This document shows, in pieces, positions 10,692-21,749 of a stretch of 64,000 bases of DNA (position 1 is its first letter; each line of letters opens with the position of its first letter). Under the pieces are notes generated by a model. The model saw only the letters and a list, made by a program, of their open reading frames with translations, made no database searches and was not told the DNA's origin. The position numbers were made by a program, and so were the translations under genes. Source of the DNA: Toxorhynchites rutilus septentrionalis (taxonomy: Eukaryota; Arthropoda; Insecta; Diptera; Culicidae). The DNA lies in NCBI RefSeq assembly GCF_029784135.1, contig NC_073745.1, positions 165,415,328-165,479,327 on the forward strand, written 5' to 3'.

Positions 10692-11416
10692 AGTTGAGGG
10701 AGAGTGTAACTGTTGATGTAATTGCATGGGTGGGATGCACAAAACTAGCGCGTCTTGTGTCGAATAATGAATATAAAAACATTAATTGGGAAATATCTGA
10801 GCGTGGATAAGCGTAATGGTTCATCGCTTCATGCCACACTCACAATGCCGAGACGACGCTACACTCTCCATGCCCGAGGACATCGGCACCGGCCACTAGG
10901 TGGCACTATTTTTATGGGCGAATGTCGACGGGTACCTAGTACCTAAGTACGGGCCTAGGGGGTATTCACGGGACCTGAGGTGAATGCCCAGAAACTTAAG
11001 AACAGGGGACTTCTAAAGAAACCTTGATACCGAACGGTTGGATTGAACCAAGTGTCGCGCGAAGATAAAGGAATCGCGAATAGTCGCGAGATAAAGGAAT
11101 CCGGGTTTCGAAGAAAGGATAAGTTCGGTGGTGCGGTTTCGCGAGTGCTCGTGATTTAAGCCATAGTTCGCGAGTGGTTGAGAGAGATCTCTTCGACGTG
11201 AAAGAGGTACCAGAGACGCCACTGTCCGTCGTCTACACGCCCCCCTGGCCCAGATTCTTGGAAACGAAAGGTGAGTGTAGGCTAAGGAAGTGGGTGAAAA
11301 GGTAGCGTGATTGCACGAATTAGGTGTTTCCCTGACCGCGTAGTCGTACGTAAACCGACCCTGAGGGATTTATACAGGGAGTTTTGTGAGTTCCACTAGG
11401 CACCCAAGCTGACAAC
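10692..11416 (+). mobile_element. Putative LTR with polypurine tract
   Basis: GTTGAGGGAGAG (a polypurine tract) is followed at 10705 by TGTAACTGTTGATG, an LTR-like start. The following 0.7 kb is GC-richer than its surroundings and non-coding. It ends where R1 begins at 11417. No second copy or clear CA terminus is visible, so this is tentative. It may instead be the leader of an unrelated element. Confidence 0.3.
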
Positions 11417-11468
11417 TGTAACCGTTGGTTCCAAGTACTAATTTGGGCTCTACCCAAATTCCAACATA
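11417..11468 (+). repeat. LTR-like repeat R1, left part
   Basis: TGTAACCGTTGGTTCCAAG... matches the reverse complement of positions 310-255. It is interrupted at a TA (11467-11468) by the mariner and continues at 17191. Confidence 0.6.
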
Positions 11469-11651
11469 TTAGGCTGTCAAAAAAGTCCTGCGGTATTTCC
11501 GCGAGGTGTCGTTGTAAGCGCGTAGTTCTAGTTGTATTCATTGTATCGAGTCATACTATAGCTTGTTGGAAAGGTATTTTTGCGCGCTATAATATAGTCC
11601 TTGACAGTGTTTTGTTTGGTTAAGTCGTTCGTGAGTTACAGTGTCGCAAAT

Positions 11652-12202
11652 ATGGAGCAAAATAAAGAGAAAATCCGACATATTTTACAGTACTACTATG
11701 ACAAAGGCAAAAATGCATCTCAAGCTGCCAATAAAATTTGTGCAGTTTATGGATCCGATACAGTTTCCATTTCCACCGCACAACAGGCCTGTCGTCGAAA
11801 ATTGCGACAAAATCGCTGAATTAGCCGAGGAAGACCGGCATAGTAGCAGCCGTAGCATCGGCCAAGAGCTGGGGATAAGTCATCAAACCGTTATTAACCA
11901 TTTGAAGAAGCTTGGATTCACAAAGAAGCTCGATGTATGGGTGCCACACACGTTGACGCAAAAAAACATCTTTGCCGTATCAACGCATGTGAGTCGCTGC
12001 TGAATCGCAACAAAATCGACCCGTTTCTGAAGCGGATGGTGACTGGCGATGAAAAGTGGGTCACTTACGACAACGTGAAGCGCAAACGGTCGTGGTCGAA
12101 GCCCGCTGAAGCGGCTAGGACGGTGGCCAAGCCCTCATTAACGGCCAGGAAGGTTCTGCGGTGTGTTCGGTGGGATTGTCAAGGAATAATCTATTATGAA
12201 CT
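11652..12202 (+). pseudogene. mariner transposase, 5' part
   Basis: Starts MEQNKEKIRHILQYYYDKGK at an ATG in good context, 183 bp inside the TIR. It encodes the N-terminal helix-turn-helix, but about 20 residues between the STAQ and RPVVE motifs are deleted with a frame shift. A second frame carries AELAEEDRHSSSRSIGQELG and KKLGFTKKLDVWVPHTLTQKN. A third carries the first catalytic aspartate (VTGDEKWVTYDN). The copia insertion follows IIYYEL. Three frames and one insertion make it non-functional. Confidence 0.9.
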
Positions 12203-12316
12203 TGATGGGAGCAGAGAGAAAGAAAAACGCGTGCAGTGTAAGTAACGGACAAACAAGAAGTGAATATTTATTTGACAGAAGATCATGGGTTGCTTATATC
12301 TAGGTGGTCTTCAAAA
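12203..12316 (-). repeat. copia 3' LTR
   Basis: A 114-bp copy ending (on the plus strand) GGTGGTCTTCAAAA. It matches the 16580-16693 LTR except near its inner edge, where TGTTG reads TTTTG on the element strand. Confidence 0.85.
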
Positions 12317-12323
12317 CTCTTCC

Positions 12324-15300
12324 TCAACCCATTGAATTTCGTAAACCCATTGCTTCGCGGCATAATTTTATCTTCGAAGGAGGTAATGCTTTGGTTAAAC
12401 CGTCTGCAGTCTGCTTATCAGTGCTGATATACTCCACCATGATGTCACCTTTGTCGCAACAATCACGGATGAAATGATGACGTATATCAATATGTTTGGT
12501 CCTCGGTCGATAGCCACCATTATTCGCCACGGAGATTGCACTCTGATTATCACAATGAATAACAATGGCTTGATCCTCCTCGAACAATGCTCTTAAACGC
12601 TTCCACCATATGGCTTCTTGCACAGCTGCCGATAAAGCCATGTACTCGGCTTCACAAGTGGACAGAGCAACGGTTTGTTGTCGTTTGCAGCTCCATGATA
12701 TAGCTCCTCCTTGAGCGGTGAATACGTATCCGGTAGTTGATTTCCGGTCGTCGTGGTCAGACGCCCAAACGGCATCGGAGAATCCTTCAATAATTGGTTT
12801 CTTATTCTGCTGGTATACCAAGCGATATTTGGATGTTCCATTTAGGTAACGTAGCAAGTGCTTCACCGCATTCCAATGTCGCTCACCAGGGTTGGCATTG
12901 AATCGGCTGAGAACGTTCACCGCATAACAAATGTCTGGTCGCATACTTTGGGCAACTACATAAGGCAGCCAACAGCTTCCTTGTACGGAACATTTTTCAT
13001 GCGTTCCACTTCTTCCTTTGTTGAAGGACACATTTCCTTCGTCAATTTCTCGCTTACGTTCATAGGAGAAGTCACGGGTTTGCAGGTGGACATTTTAAAT
13101 CGATCTAGAATCGTTGTGATATAGGACTCCTGGTCCAAAGTAATCGCTGCTTCGGTTCTGGTGATCCGGATGCCCAGAGCGTATTTGGCAGGTCCAATAT
13201 CCTTCATCTTGAATTCCCGGTTTAGCTTTGATTTGATTTCGTTCGTCCATCGCCTGCAGTTACTGAAGATCAGTACGTCATCCACGTAGACTGCAACGAA
13301 CAGTATTTTGTTATCTTCGATCCTATAATACACACAAGGATCGTATGTGGTACACTGAAGACCGAATTTCCGGAGAGCAACATCCAGTTTCGTGTTCCAG
13401 ACTCGACTGGATTACTTGAGTCCATACAAAGCTTTGTTGAGGCGACAAACTTTGTTCCCTCCATCTATGAAGCAAGGAGGTTGCTCCATGTATATTTCCT
13501 CGGAGAGGTCTCCTTGCAGGAAAGCTGTTATGGCGTCCATCTCGTCGATCTGTAGTTTCCAACGAGCAGCCATTGCGAAAAGGTATCGCAGGGAACTGTA
13601 TCGAACGACTGGAGAATAGGTCTCCTCGTATTCCACCCCCTTTTTCTGCGAGTATCCTTTTATGACCAGCCTGGCTTTGTACCGGTCGATGTTGCCATTT
13701 TCGTCCAGCTTGGTCCTGTATACCCATTTACATTTGATGGCCTTCCGTCCCTTAGGCAAGTCAGCAAGTGTCCACGTCCCATTAGAGATGAGGGCATCGT
13801 ACTCGTCCACCATGGCCTGTTTCCAATGCTCAGCATCGTCTCGTGATAACGCCTCGTGATGCGTCATTGGATCATCCAGGACCGTCTGTGGGAAGTCCGC
13901 ACCAGTATCGGAACATTCATCTTGATTATTAGTATACTTGCCTTGGGGTAAGCGCCCCCTTTCGCAGAGCATCAACCACTGTTGCGTATTGCCGCTAGCA
14001 GGTCTTTGATATGAGCACGAAGGGGACGCATCGGTTTCGGAATCGATAATTGGTAGTACGGATTGTGCTCGCTTGTCTTCTGAAAATGTTAGAGACGGCA
14101 ATCCTTTGTTCACAATTTTAAAATCTTTATACTTGCCTGAGAGAAAGCGCTCCCGGCCGCTGCGCCTCAACGCCTCTGTCGGGTTTGAAGAGTGGTGCGG
14201 TAGGAGCGCAGGTGCCGCATTGATATCCTCAGCATCTTCGAACGATTGATCGCTCGTGTTGGTATCATCTGCTACTGGCTCTTCCTCATCGGAATTGTTC
14301 TCGATGACCGGTACCGGCTCGTCAAACACGTTCTCGTTGAAGTCCAATCTGACTAATTGTCGCTCTTGATTTGATGTAATGATTCCGACTGCTGCTTCAC
14401 GGTCGATTTGGCCTTCGTGGATGAATGTCACGTCACGACTCTTGAACACTCGCCCTGTCCGCAAATTGTATAAGCGGTATGCTTTCGTCTCCTCGTCGTA
14501 ACCGGTTAGTATGCATTCGTCAGCTCTCGGATCCCACTTCCGTCGCTTTTGCTTTGGCACATGTGACATCACGGTCATACCAAACATCCGAATGTGCGAT
14601 AGGTTTGGTTTCCGACCAGTCCATGCTTCCTCTGGCGTAGTGTCGATACCGTTCCTTGGTGATCGATTAATTAGGTAAACAGCTGCCGCTACTGCTTCTG
14701 CCCAAAAAGGTTTTGACAGTTTCGCTTCATACAGCATGCACCTCGCTCGTTCTATCATCGTACGGTTGACACGTTCCGCAAGCCCGTTCTGTTCTGGAGT
14801 GTATTCCACTGTGGTCTGATGACGGATTCCCAGTTGCTTGAGATAGTTCTCAAAATTGAAATTTTTGAACTCCCAGCCGTTGTCCGTTCTAAGCACCTTC
14901 AATGTATTCCCACTCTGACGTTCAGCCATGTTTTGGAAGTCTTTGAATCGTTGCAGCACTTCTTCTTGTGACTTGGTGCGCAAAAAGTAAACAAAATTTT
15001 TTCTTGTCTTGTCATCGATAAATGTCAATCAATATCGACAACCTCCTAGTGAGTATTCTTCCATTGGCCCGACGATATCCGAATGAACTAATTGGAGCAC
15101 TTCATTAGCGCGGAACCCAATATGATTGAATGGAAGTCGTGTTTGCTTCCAAATGGCACAGGTTTTGCATTGGCCAGTGTCAGTTCCATTGAACTTGACT
15201 CCTTCTACCATGCCATTTCGTAGTTTTATTAGATTTTGTGATGCCAAATGACCCATGCGCTTGTGCCACAACTCTGCCGATGCATGAGGTGTACAAGCTA

Positions 15301-15610
15301 GCGCTATACGTGGTTTTTGGTTCAACTTGAATAAACCGTCCGAACGACTTCCTGTTGCGATGACCTTACCGATTGGATTGACGACTTTGCAACCTGTCCT
15401 GGTGAACGTTACAACATGGCCTTGATCAACTATCTTACCAACCGATAGTAAGTTTACTGCCAGTTCCGAGATTAACTCTACATTCTTCACCTCAATGACA
15501 TTCGGGTTACACGTAGGCTGAAGTTCCGTTGATCCTTCCGCAACAATCTTCATGACACTCTTATTGGCCGTATGAATGTTTCCCGTCGCCTCACGCATGT
15601 TCGTTAGCAT
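12324..15610 (-). pseudogene. copia pol (integrase, RT, RNase H), broken
   Basis: From 15610 downward: protease-distal region and the pre-integrase segment (WHKRMGHLASQNLIKLR). Then the integrase core with LRTDNGWEFKN and TPEQNGLAERVNRT. Then RT with KARLVIKGYSQKKGVEY, MDAITAFLQGDLSEEIYMEQ and LNKALYGLK followed by a stop. After a frame change comes YRIEDNKILFVAVYVDDVLI (catalytic YVDD). Last is copia RNase H (FSDAVWASDHDDRKSTTGYV, STCEAEYMALS, CDNQSAI, HIDIRHHFIRD). Stops or shifts at about 15029, 13412 and 12956 separate four reading frames. All domains are present in canonical copia order (integrase before RT). Confidence 0.9.
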
Positions 15611-16508
15611 CGCTAGTAAAATGCTTTACCGAACCGGAATCAAAATACCAATCGTTATCTTCTACGCCGTTTCGCATAGACAGCATCGTACAGAAAGCAT
15701 CCTCTTTTTTGCCTGATCGCTGTACTGGTTCCTTTGCAGTACAGTTTCTTGCTAAGTGGCCATATTTTTCACACCGACGACACTGTGGACCTTTACCTTT
15801 CGATTGTGTTTCTTTGACGTACCTCTCTTGCTTGTGTTTCGAATTTTTCTTTAATACGAACGCCGAATCGGTACAAGTAGGCTCTGCTAAACTGGTTTCC
15901 TGGAGCAACTTGGTTTTGATTACATCTCCTGTTATTTGTATACCAGAATTTTCCAGTCCCATCACCATAGGGCGATACTCCTGCGGTAAACCTGCCAATA
16001 GCAGCATACCGATCCATTTGTCGTCCAAGGGAAACCCGATTCCGATCAGCTAGTGGGCGGTGGAAATCATCCGATTGACATAGGCCTCCATTGAGCCACA
16101 GCTTACCAAATTCGTCGTGATGAGTTTGTGCAGCAGCCCCCACTGGCGAGTCAATCCAGTATCCTCGAAAGTATTTGTTAACTTTTTCCACACCTCCGCT
16201 GCGGTTTTCACTTCCTCGACGTGAACGAAATTCACCGGATCAAGGAATAAAATTATTTTACCTCTTGCGATTCGATCTTTCCGTTTGTCTATATCCGGAT
16301 AAGTGCCGTCTTCATTCGGAGTTGGCTGCACCACGTCCCAGAGATCTTCCACTTCCAGATAGGTTTTGACTGCGAATTTCCAAGTTCGCCAGTTCTCCCG
16401 ACCGACCAACCGCTCGATGGTTGGGTGGCCCTGTGTGTAGTTCTGCTGTGATGCTCCTGCTTGCACTCTCGATGAATTTCCGGATCCTTCTCCGTTCGAC
16501 GTCGCCAT
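15591..16508 (-). pseudogene. copia gag and protease start, frameshifted
   Basis: ATG at 16508 opens MATSNGEGSGNSS and a typical copia Gag (HPTIERLVGRENWRTWK) up to 16050. After a frame shift comes MLLAGLPQEYRPMVMGLE, a zinc knuckle CRRCEKYGHLARNC (CX2CX4HX4C), and the protease active-site region WYFDSGSVKHFT near 15650. Gag packages the RNA; the DSG motif belongs to the aspartic protease. The frame shift at about 16045 disables the chain. Confidence 0.88.
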
Positions 16509-16562
16509 GATTATATTTTTCGAAAAATTGTTCTAGAACTTTCCTTTTCCGTTATAAACGCG

Positions 16563-16579
16563 TTTCTGGGCCCATAACC
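16563..16579 (-). other. copia primer-binding site
   Basis: Directly inside the 5' LTR the minus strand reads GGTTATGGGCCCAGAAA. The first 14 bases match the half-tRNA-iMet primer site known from copia-type elements. Confidence 0.8.
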
Positions 16580-16693
16580 TGATGGGAGCAGAGAGAAAGA
16601 AAAACGCGTGCAGTGTAAGTAACGGACAAACAAGAAGTGAATATTTATTTGACAGAAGATCATGGGTTGCTTATATCTAGGTGGTCTTCAACA
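16580..16693 (-). repeat. copia 5' LTR
   Basis: A 114-bp LTR, TGTTGAAGACC at its 5' end (16693) and CATCA at its 3' end (16580). Next to it the mariner frame resumes with ELLPYGQT. Confidence 0.88.
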
Positions 16694-17113
16694 GAGCTGC
16701 TTCCCTATGGCCAAACGCTCAATTCGGACCTGTACTGCCAACAACTGGACCGCTTAAAGGTAGCACTTATGAAGAAGAGGCCATCTTTGATAAACAGAGG
16801 CCGCATTGTCTTCCATCAGGACAACGCCAGGCCACACACTTCTTTGGTGACGCGCCAGAAGCTCCGGGAGCTCGGATGGGAGGTTCTTTTGCATCCGCCG
16901 TATAGTCCGGACCTTGCACCAAGTGACTACCACCTGTTTTTGTCCATGGCGAACGAGCTAGGTAGTCAGAAGTTAGCCACAAAAGAGGCATGTGAAAATT
17001 GGCTATCCGAGTTTTTTGCCAATAAGGAAGCGAGCTTCTATAACAGGGGTATTATGAAATTGGCATCTCGTTGGGAACAAGTCATCGAAAAAAACGGCGC
17101 ATATTTGACTTAA
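16694..17113 (+). pseudogene. mariner transposase, 3' part
   Basis: Resumes ELLPYGQTLNSDLYCQQLDR, then VFHQDNARPHTS (second catalytic Asp), PPYSPDLAPSDYHLF (third Asp, 34 residues later, so DD34D as in true mariners), and ends IEKNGAYLT at TAA, about 75 bp from the right TIR. The piece is intact but separated from its N-terminal part by 4.5 kb of copia. Confidence 0.92.
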
Positions 17114-17190
17114 AACAGATGATTGTAACTAATTTTATGAACAAATGAAAATTAAAAAAAAAATACCGCAGGACTTTTTTGACAGCCTAA

Positions 17191-17784
17191 TATATTTATT
17201 CATAACGGATAGGTTTTAATAAAAATCGCCATAAATACCCACCGCCTGTTGCTTGTGAACAGTTGGCCCAATAGTGAACGGTGTGAGCCCTGGGTAAAAA
17301 TGCCCACCGCGAAATACGCTTCATTGAACCATCTGTCATTCAACAGAGCTGCCAACTAGGCAAAACATAAATGAACTCACACAAAAAGAAAAAAAAAAAA
17401 GAAAAGCTCGGTAAAGAATAGTGCCGGCTAACGGCTTTCCACCATCAAGGAAATAGGAAGTGCGCGCCGGAAGAAGTAAATTTTAATAGTTCCAGAGTGC
17501 ATCGAAATCGAATAGAGAAGATAGAGAAAGATTGTTATAAGAAATAAAAGGTTAGTGGGAAATTGAAAAGGAAAGAATTTAATATTTAATTTATAGAAAT
17601 TATAAGAGAAAAGATAGGAGAGCCAAAAAGAAGAGGGGAACCGGAAGAGAGAAAAAAAGGTAAAGTAGTGTAATGACGAGAACCAAGAATAAGAAATAAT
17701 GCGCTGGATAGGTCCTTTCAGCGGGCCTTTTTTTATATATCGTTTTTCTTCTTCGACAAATGGGGTACCCGCCATTTGGAAAAA
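17191..17784 (+). repeat. LTR-like repeat R1, continuation
   Basis: 17210-17463 is the reverse complement of 1-255 with few differences. From 17464 to 17784 a purine-rich, non-coding stretch follows and is cut at A5 by Hel-2. The right flank of Hel-2 (50585 onward) should be its continuation. Confidence 0.5.
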
Positions 17785-17952
17785 TACGCGTGGGTAATGT
17801 CGGGGACATAACCGGAGTGACGTAGGACTGTACAAAGGGGACAGCTTTTGTTAAATAAATATTTTAAATATATTGTTTTATTTTGTTCTCCTACGTGAAT
17901 ACCTACCTATCTACCTGAAAAATGAACTGTTTACTTTTTATGAACATGTTGG

Positions 17953-17968
17953 TGGTTCTGAAAAGAAC
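17953..17968 (-). terminator. Histone-type 3' stem-loop
   Basis: Minus strand GGTTCT-TTTC-AGAACC, a perfect 6-bp stem with the canonical TTTC loop. The H2A coding region that should precede it is deleted; the sequence joins directly to H2A 5'-flanking sequence, recognisable from the copy at 19560-19630. Confidence 0.8.
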
Positions 17969-18045
17969 CTTTGGTGTAGTGTTTTGTTTTTATGATGTGA
18001 TGCGATGCGATGTTAAACGATGCCATACAACCACACTGGCTTTAA

Positions 18046-18346
18046 CCCTTTCAGGACCATAAGGTTACGGTACCTTATTAAATCAATTTAGCTATATGTT
18101 ATGAATCAATAGGCACCCTAAAAACATAATTTATACTAAAAATTCAAAAAACTTTTACCTTTTTTTTTGTTAAATTTATGGCACAAATATGTCCCTATGG
18201 TCGCTATTATGTATTGCCAGTAAAAATAATAAAAAGGTACATTCCGAAATATTAAAATAAAAAAATAATTTACAATGGTTACGTGAATATTTAATTAATC
18301 CATGATTTTTGCTTGGGACATCGGCGTCCCCGTGGTCGTGAAAGGG
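18046..18346. mobile_element. TTAA-flanked MITE, 301 bp
   Basis: TIR CCCTTTCAGGACCA (left) against CCCTTTCACGACCA (right, complement), flanked by TTAA at 18042-18045 and 18347-18350. It is inserted in the H2A-H2B spacer of Hel-2; the uninterrupted spacer is visible near 19615. A lone similar left end (TTAACCCTTTCATTACGG) sits at about 21896. Confidence 0.8.
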
Positions 18347-18548
18347 TTAAAGAAAATGAGATTTTTTTTGGGGTCCACGCGTTTTGTACTCTAGCGGTAC
18401 ACACTCACAGGATAGAGACAAATCGGCAGACTCAGCTAAAGGGGCGAGTCCAACGAGACGAACGAATGAGCGTTAAAAGGCAGCGATGGCAAAAAAATAC
18501 ACTCATTACGATTTGTTCGCTCGTTGGATTCACATGCAGGCTAAAAAG

Positions 18549-18564
18549 GGTCCTTTTCAGGATC
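18549..18564 (+). terminator. Histone-type 3' stem-loop (H2B)
   Basis: GGTCCT-TTTC-AGGATC with CACAAAATGATCTT and then TCTAAAGAG downstream. The H2B coding region is deleted, with 5' leader sequence (CACATGCAG) joined to GCTAAAAAG just upstream. The same junction appears at 57670. Confidence 0.8.
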
Positions 18565-19144
18565 ACAAAATGATCTTCAATCTAAAGAGTTTATTGTTTC
18601 GTTATCACTCGATATCCCCATCTTGTTCGGCTGAACCTTCCTGTTTAGCGATTGCGTTTGACACTCGCCACAGCTTTCATAGTTGGAAAATTTCTTCTCA
18701 TCCAGCTTGTGACATATTGTACAGTAAATTACATTCAATGGCACGTCGCATTACCACCACTCAGTATCGGATTGGAGGTAATTTTAACCTGTAATTGAAC
18801 ATTTGCGATGACAGTGGTACAGTGTCGACCTTCAATGTGGGGTCATCATTTGGACCCTGCACTCTATGTTTACAAAAATGTCCAACTAAATATGTCCGTC
18901 CAATTAGCTAAATGTCGAAATAAATGTAAATCACTATGCTTTCAATCTGGAAGCAATTTAAGAATTGGTGAAAATTGAATAATCGGGAAAGTCAATAAGC
19001 TCAGAACAACTGCCAAATTCACATACTCATCATATCCTGGCAAACAAATTATGAAAATATTATTTTGTGTTTTATTATTATTTTGGAAATTATTTTAGAA
19101 TGCATTGAACTGTATTTCGTTAACTCTGTTTTGAAAGGTTTAAT

Positions 19145-19160
19145 GGCCCTGAAAAGCGCC
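19145..19160 (-). terminator. Histone-type 3' stem-loop (H2A)
   Basis: Minus strand GGCGCT-TTTC-AGGGCC, with one weakened stem pair. Downstream is the family spacer. It lies 3' of the H2A pseudogene at 19300-19532. Confidence 0.75.
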
Positions 19161-19299
19161 GTGGTTTATGGTGGCTGCTTTTGCCACCAAAGCAGTCTGT
19201 ATAAACAAACTTTTTCCTTCTTCTACCTGCTGCCGTTTTGCGATTGCGTTTGCCACTCGCTGAAACTAGTTGTTGCCTTGATGAGCGCCGAACCGAAGC

Positions 19300-19532
19300 T
19301 GCTCTGTTCTTGATGCGTATTTTGATTGTCGTGAGCAGCTTTGCAAGCCAACTCGAGCACTCCGACGGCCGAAACTCTATAATCGCTGTTAGGTATACTG
19401 GTGCTCCGGCACCAATCCGTTCGGCCTAGTTACTCTTGCGGAGCAATCAGTGAACGCGACCAACGAGAAACTTCAGATCTGCACGATTCGAGTGGGACTT
19501 TGCCTTTCCCTTAACTTGTCCTCCTTCGTCAC
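19300..19532 (-). pseudogene. Histone H2A pseudogene
   Basis: Minus strand reads [25 protein letters not shown], stop, LLRKSN, stop, AERIGAGAPVYLTAI, then a degraded alpha2 region and TTIKIRIKNR. This aligns with H2A over about 75 residues. The two stops fall at the same places as in Hel-1 (8625-8852), so both copies descend from an already dead ancestor. Upstream (19560-19643) is the H2A side of a divergent H2A/H2B spacer, cut by Hel-5. Confidence 0.85.
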
Positions 19533-19916
19533 GTTCACACGTCCCCGTTGCTGCTTGTTTTGTTTTTATGATGTGATACGATGCGATGTTAAACGATGCC
19601 ATACAACCACACTGGTTTACGGCTTGAAAGAAAATGAGATATTTTGACGTAGGATTACGTCTTTCGGGAACATATTGGGGTACAAATTGAAAAATGAAAA
19701 TCGATCGCATCATGAAAAATGTCCAATTTCAAACGCTTGTTACTCATTTATTTCATGATGGATTGATGAGATTTTTGCATCAAACGATTACGGCAATTTT
19801 ATAACAAGCAATTTTTCCATAACAATTTTTCACATTGAATAAAATAGTATATATCATATAACTAACTATCGAACAATTGAAAAAATTCAACCCCTATCCA
19901 AACAGAGATACCCAGT

Positions 19917-20060
19917 CCTGATTGGTCGAAATTGACGTCATTTCTTATTCGCGCCCGATTCGTTCTCTCACCGGCAAGCTGCATGGCAATCGAGTAGGAG
20001 GCGCCTACTTCACACATACCAAATGATATAAAAGGAAGGAGCATTCGTGGATCTCATTCA
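19917..20060 (+). promoter_or_regulatory. Histone-like promoter, unit 1
   Basis: Inverted CCAAT box (ATTGG, 19921-19925), CRE palindrome TGACGTCA (19933-19940) and TATAAAA (20027-20033), then a TCATTCATTCTTAC start region. The same order and spacing recur in unit 2, although the coding parts have decayed. This is a histone promoter by position upstream of H4-like sequence (inference). Confidence 0.6.
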
Positions 20061-20626
20061 TTCTTACAACGGACGTGGAACGGACAACAAGAAGTGGAGA
20101 GCAGCAACAGTGAAAGCGGCTAATATATAGGCGAGCATAGAAGTTGAGCGGTCAAAATGCAAGCTGTGTCTCACATCGAGCTTCTATGGCAGCATAAGCA
20201 GCGGCAAACAGTAGCAACGGTTGTTGAAACCGATCTACTACTAGTGGCAGCAGCAAGCATCACGAGCGGATCGTTTCAGGCACGCTCTCTCCGTCAGAAG
20301 TGCGAGAACGTTTCTTGGCATCGTGAAAGTACAGTATTGAATCTGAGCGGCCAACAATTGAGCTGTGTCTCACATAAGTGGCAGTAGCAGCAGCAGCGGC
20401 GGTAAACATCAAGGCTGAACCTCAACAATCGAGCTGTGTTTCGCATCGGTTCACTACTGTTGGCAACAACAAACATCATGAGTAGAGAGTTTCAGGCATG
20501 CTCTCTTTCTCTACTGCTGCTGCTGCTGCTACTCAGTCAGATTTCTCATTCTTGTTGGACGTTCAGATCAATAAACATATGTGTTTCTAGTGTGCATTGC
20601 TGGTACTCCTGTTCACATCAACCAAT

Positions 20627-20874
20627 ACAATTGGATGCGGTTATGGAGGTAAAGGAGACAAAGGATCCGGTTGAGGAAGAGTGTATCGCAAGGTTCCACA
20701 TGACAACATCCAGTGTATCAAACCCGCTATCCGTTGTTTAGCTCACCGTGATGGTGTCAACGAAACCCTTGCAAACCGACGCACAGAAGCCGAAGATGCC
20801 AAAGCCAAGGAAAGCAGCAGCGACTCGAAAAAAACTACCGCTGCCAAAAAGTTAACAACTGCTACATCCGACTG
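20627..20874 (+). pseudogene. Histone H4 start fused to H1-like tail, unit 1
   Basis: 20627-20763 is H4-derived. The start codon is ACA, followed by a GCGGT-like glycine/lysine-rich tail, a stop, then VYRKVPHDNIQCIKPAI and RCLAHRDGVNE, matching H4 residues about 1-45. The histone fold is missing. It runs directly into AEDAKAKESSSDSKKTTAAK and ends at TGA at 20874, a Lys/Ala/Ser-rich stretch like an H1 tail (tentative). A perfect stem-loop follows 50 nt later. About 570 bp of non-histone leader with internal repeats (AGCTGTGTCTCACAT) separates it from the TATA box. Confidence 0.75.
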
Positions 20875-20925
20875 AAACCTCACATTAGCACGCAGCAGAT
20901 TCCGTACAACCCATTTGACCATTCC

Positions 20926-20941
20926 AGTCCTTTTCAGGACT
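20926..20941 (+). terminator. Histone 3' stem-loop, unit 1
   Basis: AGTCCT-TTTC-AGGACT, a perfect 6-bp stem and TTTC loop. The purine-rich GAAACGAAAGAG lies about 17 nt downstream as the histone downstream element. Confidence 0.85.
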
Positions 20942-21102
20942 TTCGATATTGCTTTGAAACGAAAGAGTTTAATTTATTGTTTTCCACTTATCATAAAAAT
21001 GATATAAAACTACGATCAAAAATACTGTTTACTTTTATATTTTCTTTGATCATGTGCAACTAACAGGAAACTTATCACGTCAGAAACATACTTTCCATCA
21101 AC

Positions 21103-21130
21103 CAACCTGACTGGATGCGGTAATACCAGG
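21103..21130 (+). pseudogene. Stub of a third H4 start
   Basis: CAACCAACCTGACTGGATGCGG repeats the leader plus the first codons seen at 20627 and 23068 (CTG for the start). It is cut off by the MITE at 21131. Too short for more. Confidence 0.5.
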
Positions 21131-21581
21131 GACAGACATACAGCTGTACTTGCGTTGTACGTGTACAGCGTTGTACAGGTACTATCGTACCATGACATAC
21201 ATACTTTGGTTGTACATTGTACCATATGTCAAACTGACAATCAGATATTTTTCCAATTTCCACCACATATTTCAATGAAAAGGTTTTTATTTAGTGTCTA
21301 AACTATCAAACACAACAAAAAAGTTTCCAATCTGAGTTATTAACTTAAAAGAAAGTCAATGAAAAGAACGTTTATCAAGTGATTTGATTCTGCTTGTTCA
21401 TGCTACCCACCACTAACCGTCTATGGCGCTGCGCACAGTACAACTGTAGCCATGTATAGCGGTAAAACAGGTCGGTACAGGTACAGCGATTGTACCGAGT
21501 TGCTTGCATGGTTCTAGCGCTGTACATGGTGACAGACATACAATTTTCGAAGTACAACGCAAGTACAGCTGTATGTCTGTC
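21131..21581. mobile_element. MITE with 30-bp perfect TIRs
   Basis: GACAGACATACAGCTGTACT at 21131 and its complement ending at 21581 match perfectly over 30 bp. Further inverted segments with GTAC-rich palindromes lie inside. The element is 451 bp and non-coding; no clear target duplication was found. Confidence 0.75.
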
Positions 21582-21617
21582 ATAAGTATAAGGGAGGCGA
21601 ATGACATATGTATGCAT

Positions 21618-21749
<132 letters not shown>

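Larger units (their letters stand above)
12203..16693 (-). mobile_element. Ty1/copia retrotransposon, near full length
   Basis: Minus-oriented, 4.49 kb. The two ~114-bp LTRs (16580-16693 as 5', 12203-12316 as 3') run TGTTGAAGACC...CTCCCATCA. Target duplications are GAACT (12198-12202) and GAGCT (16694-16698), differing at one base. A primer-binding site GGTTATGGGCCCAG follows the 5' LTR, matching the internal tRNA-iMet site used by copia. A purine-rich tract precedes the 3' LTR. gag and pol follow in order. The LTRs are nearly identical in what I can compare, so insertion is fairly recent, yet the ORFs carry several frame breaks. Confidence 0.92.
11469..17190 (+). mobile_element. mariner element, split by a copia retrotransposon
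   Basis: About 30-bp TIRs: TTAGGCTGTCAAAAAAGTCC at 11469 and its complement ending at 17190. TA duplications flank both ends (11467-11468 and 17191-17192). The transposase reading frames lie at 11652-12202 and 16694-17113. Between them a Ty1/copia element (12203-16693) sits inside the catalytic domain. The mariner went into R1 first and the copia into the mariner later. Confidence 0.9.

Noticed and set aside
12593..12841. ORFs overlapping copia and LINE coding regions in other frames
   Set aside because: Shadow frames of well-supported transposon proteins, with no motifs of their own.
20157..20741. Protein-coding gene in the Hel-5 leader
   Set aside because: Three short ORFs lie in different frames over an internally repetitive, CAG-rich leader. 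The parallel copy at 22,578-22,988 does not keep any of the frames.
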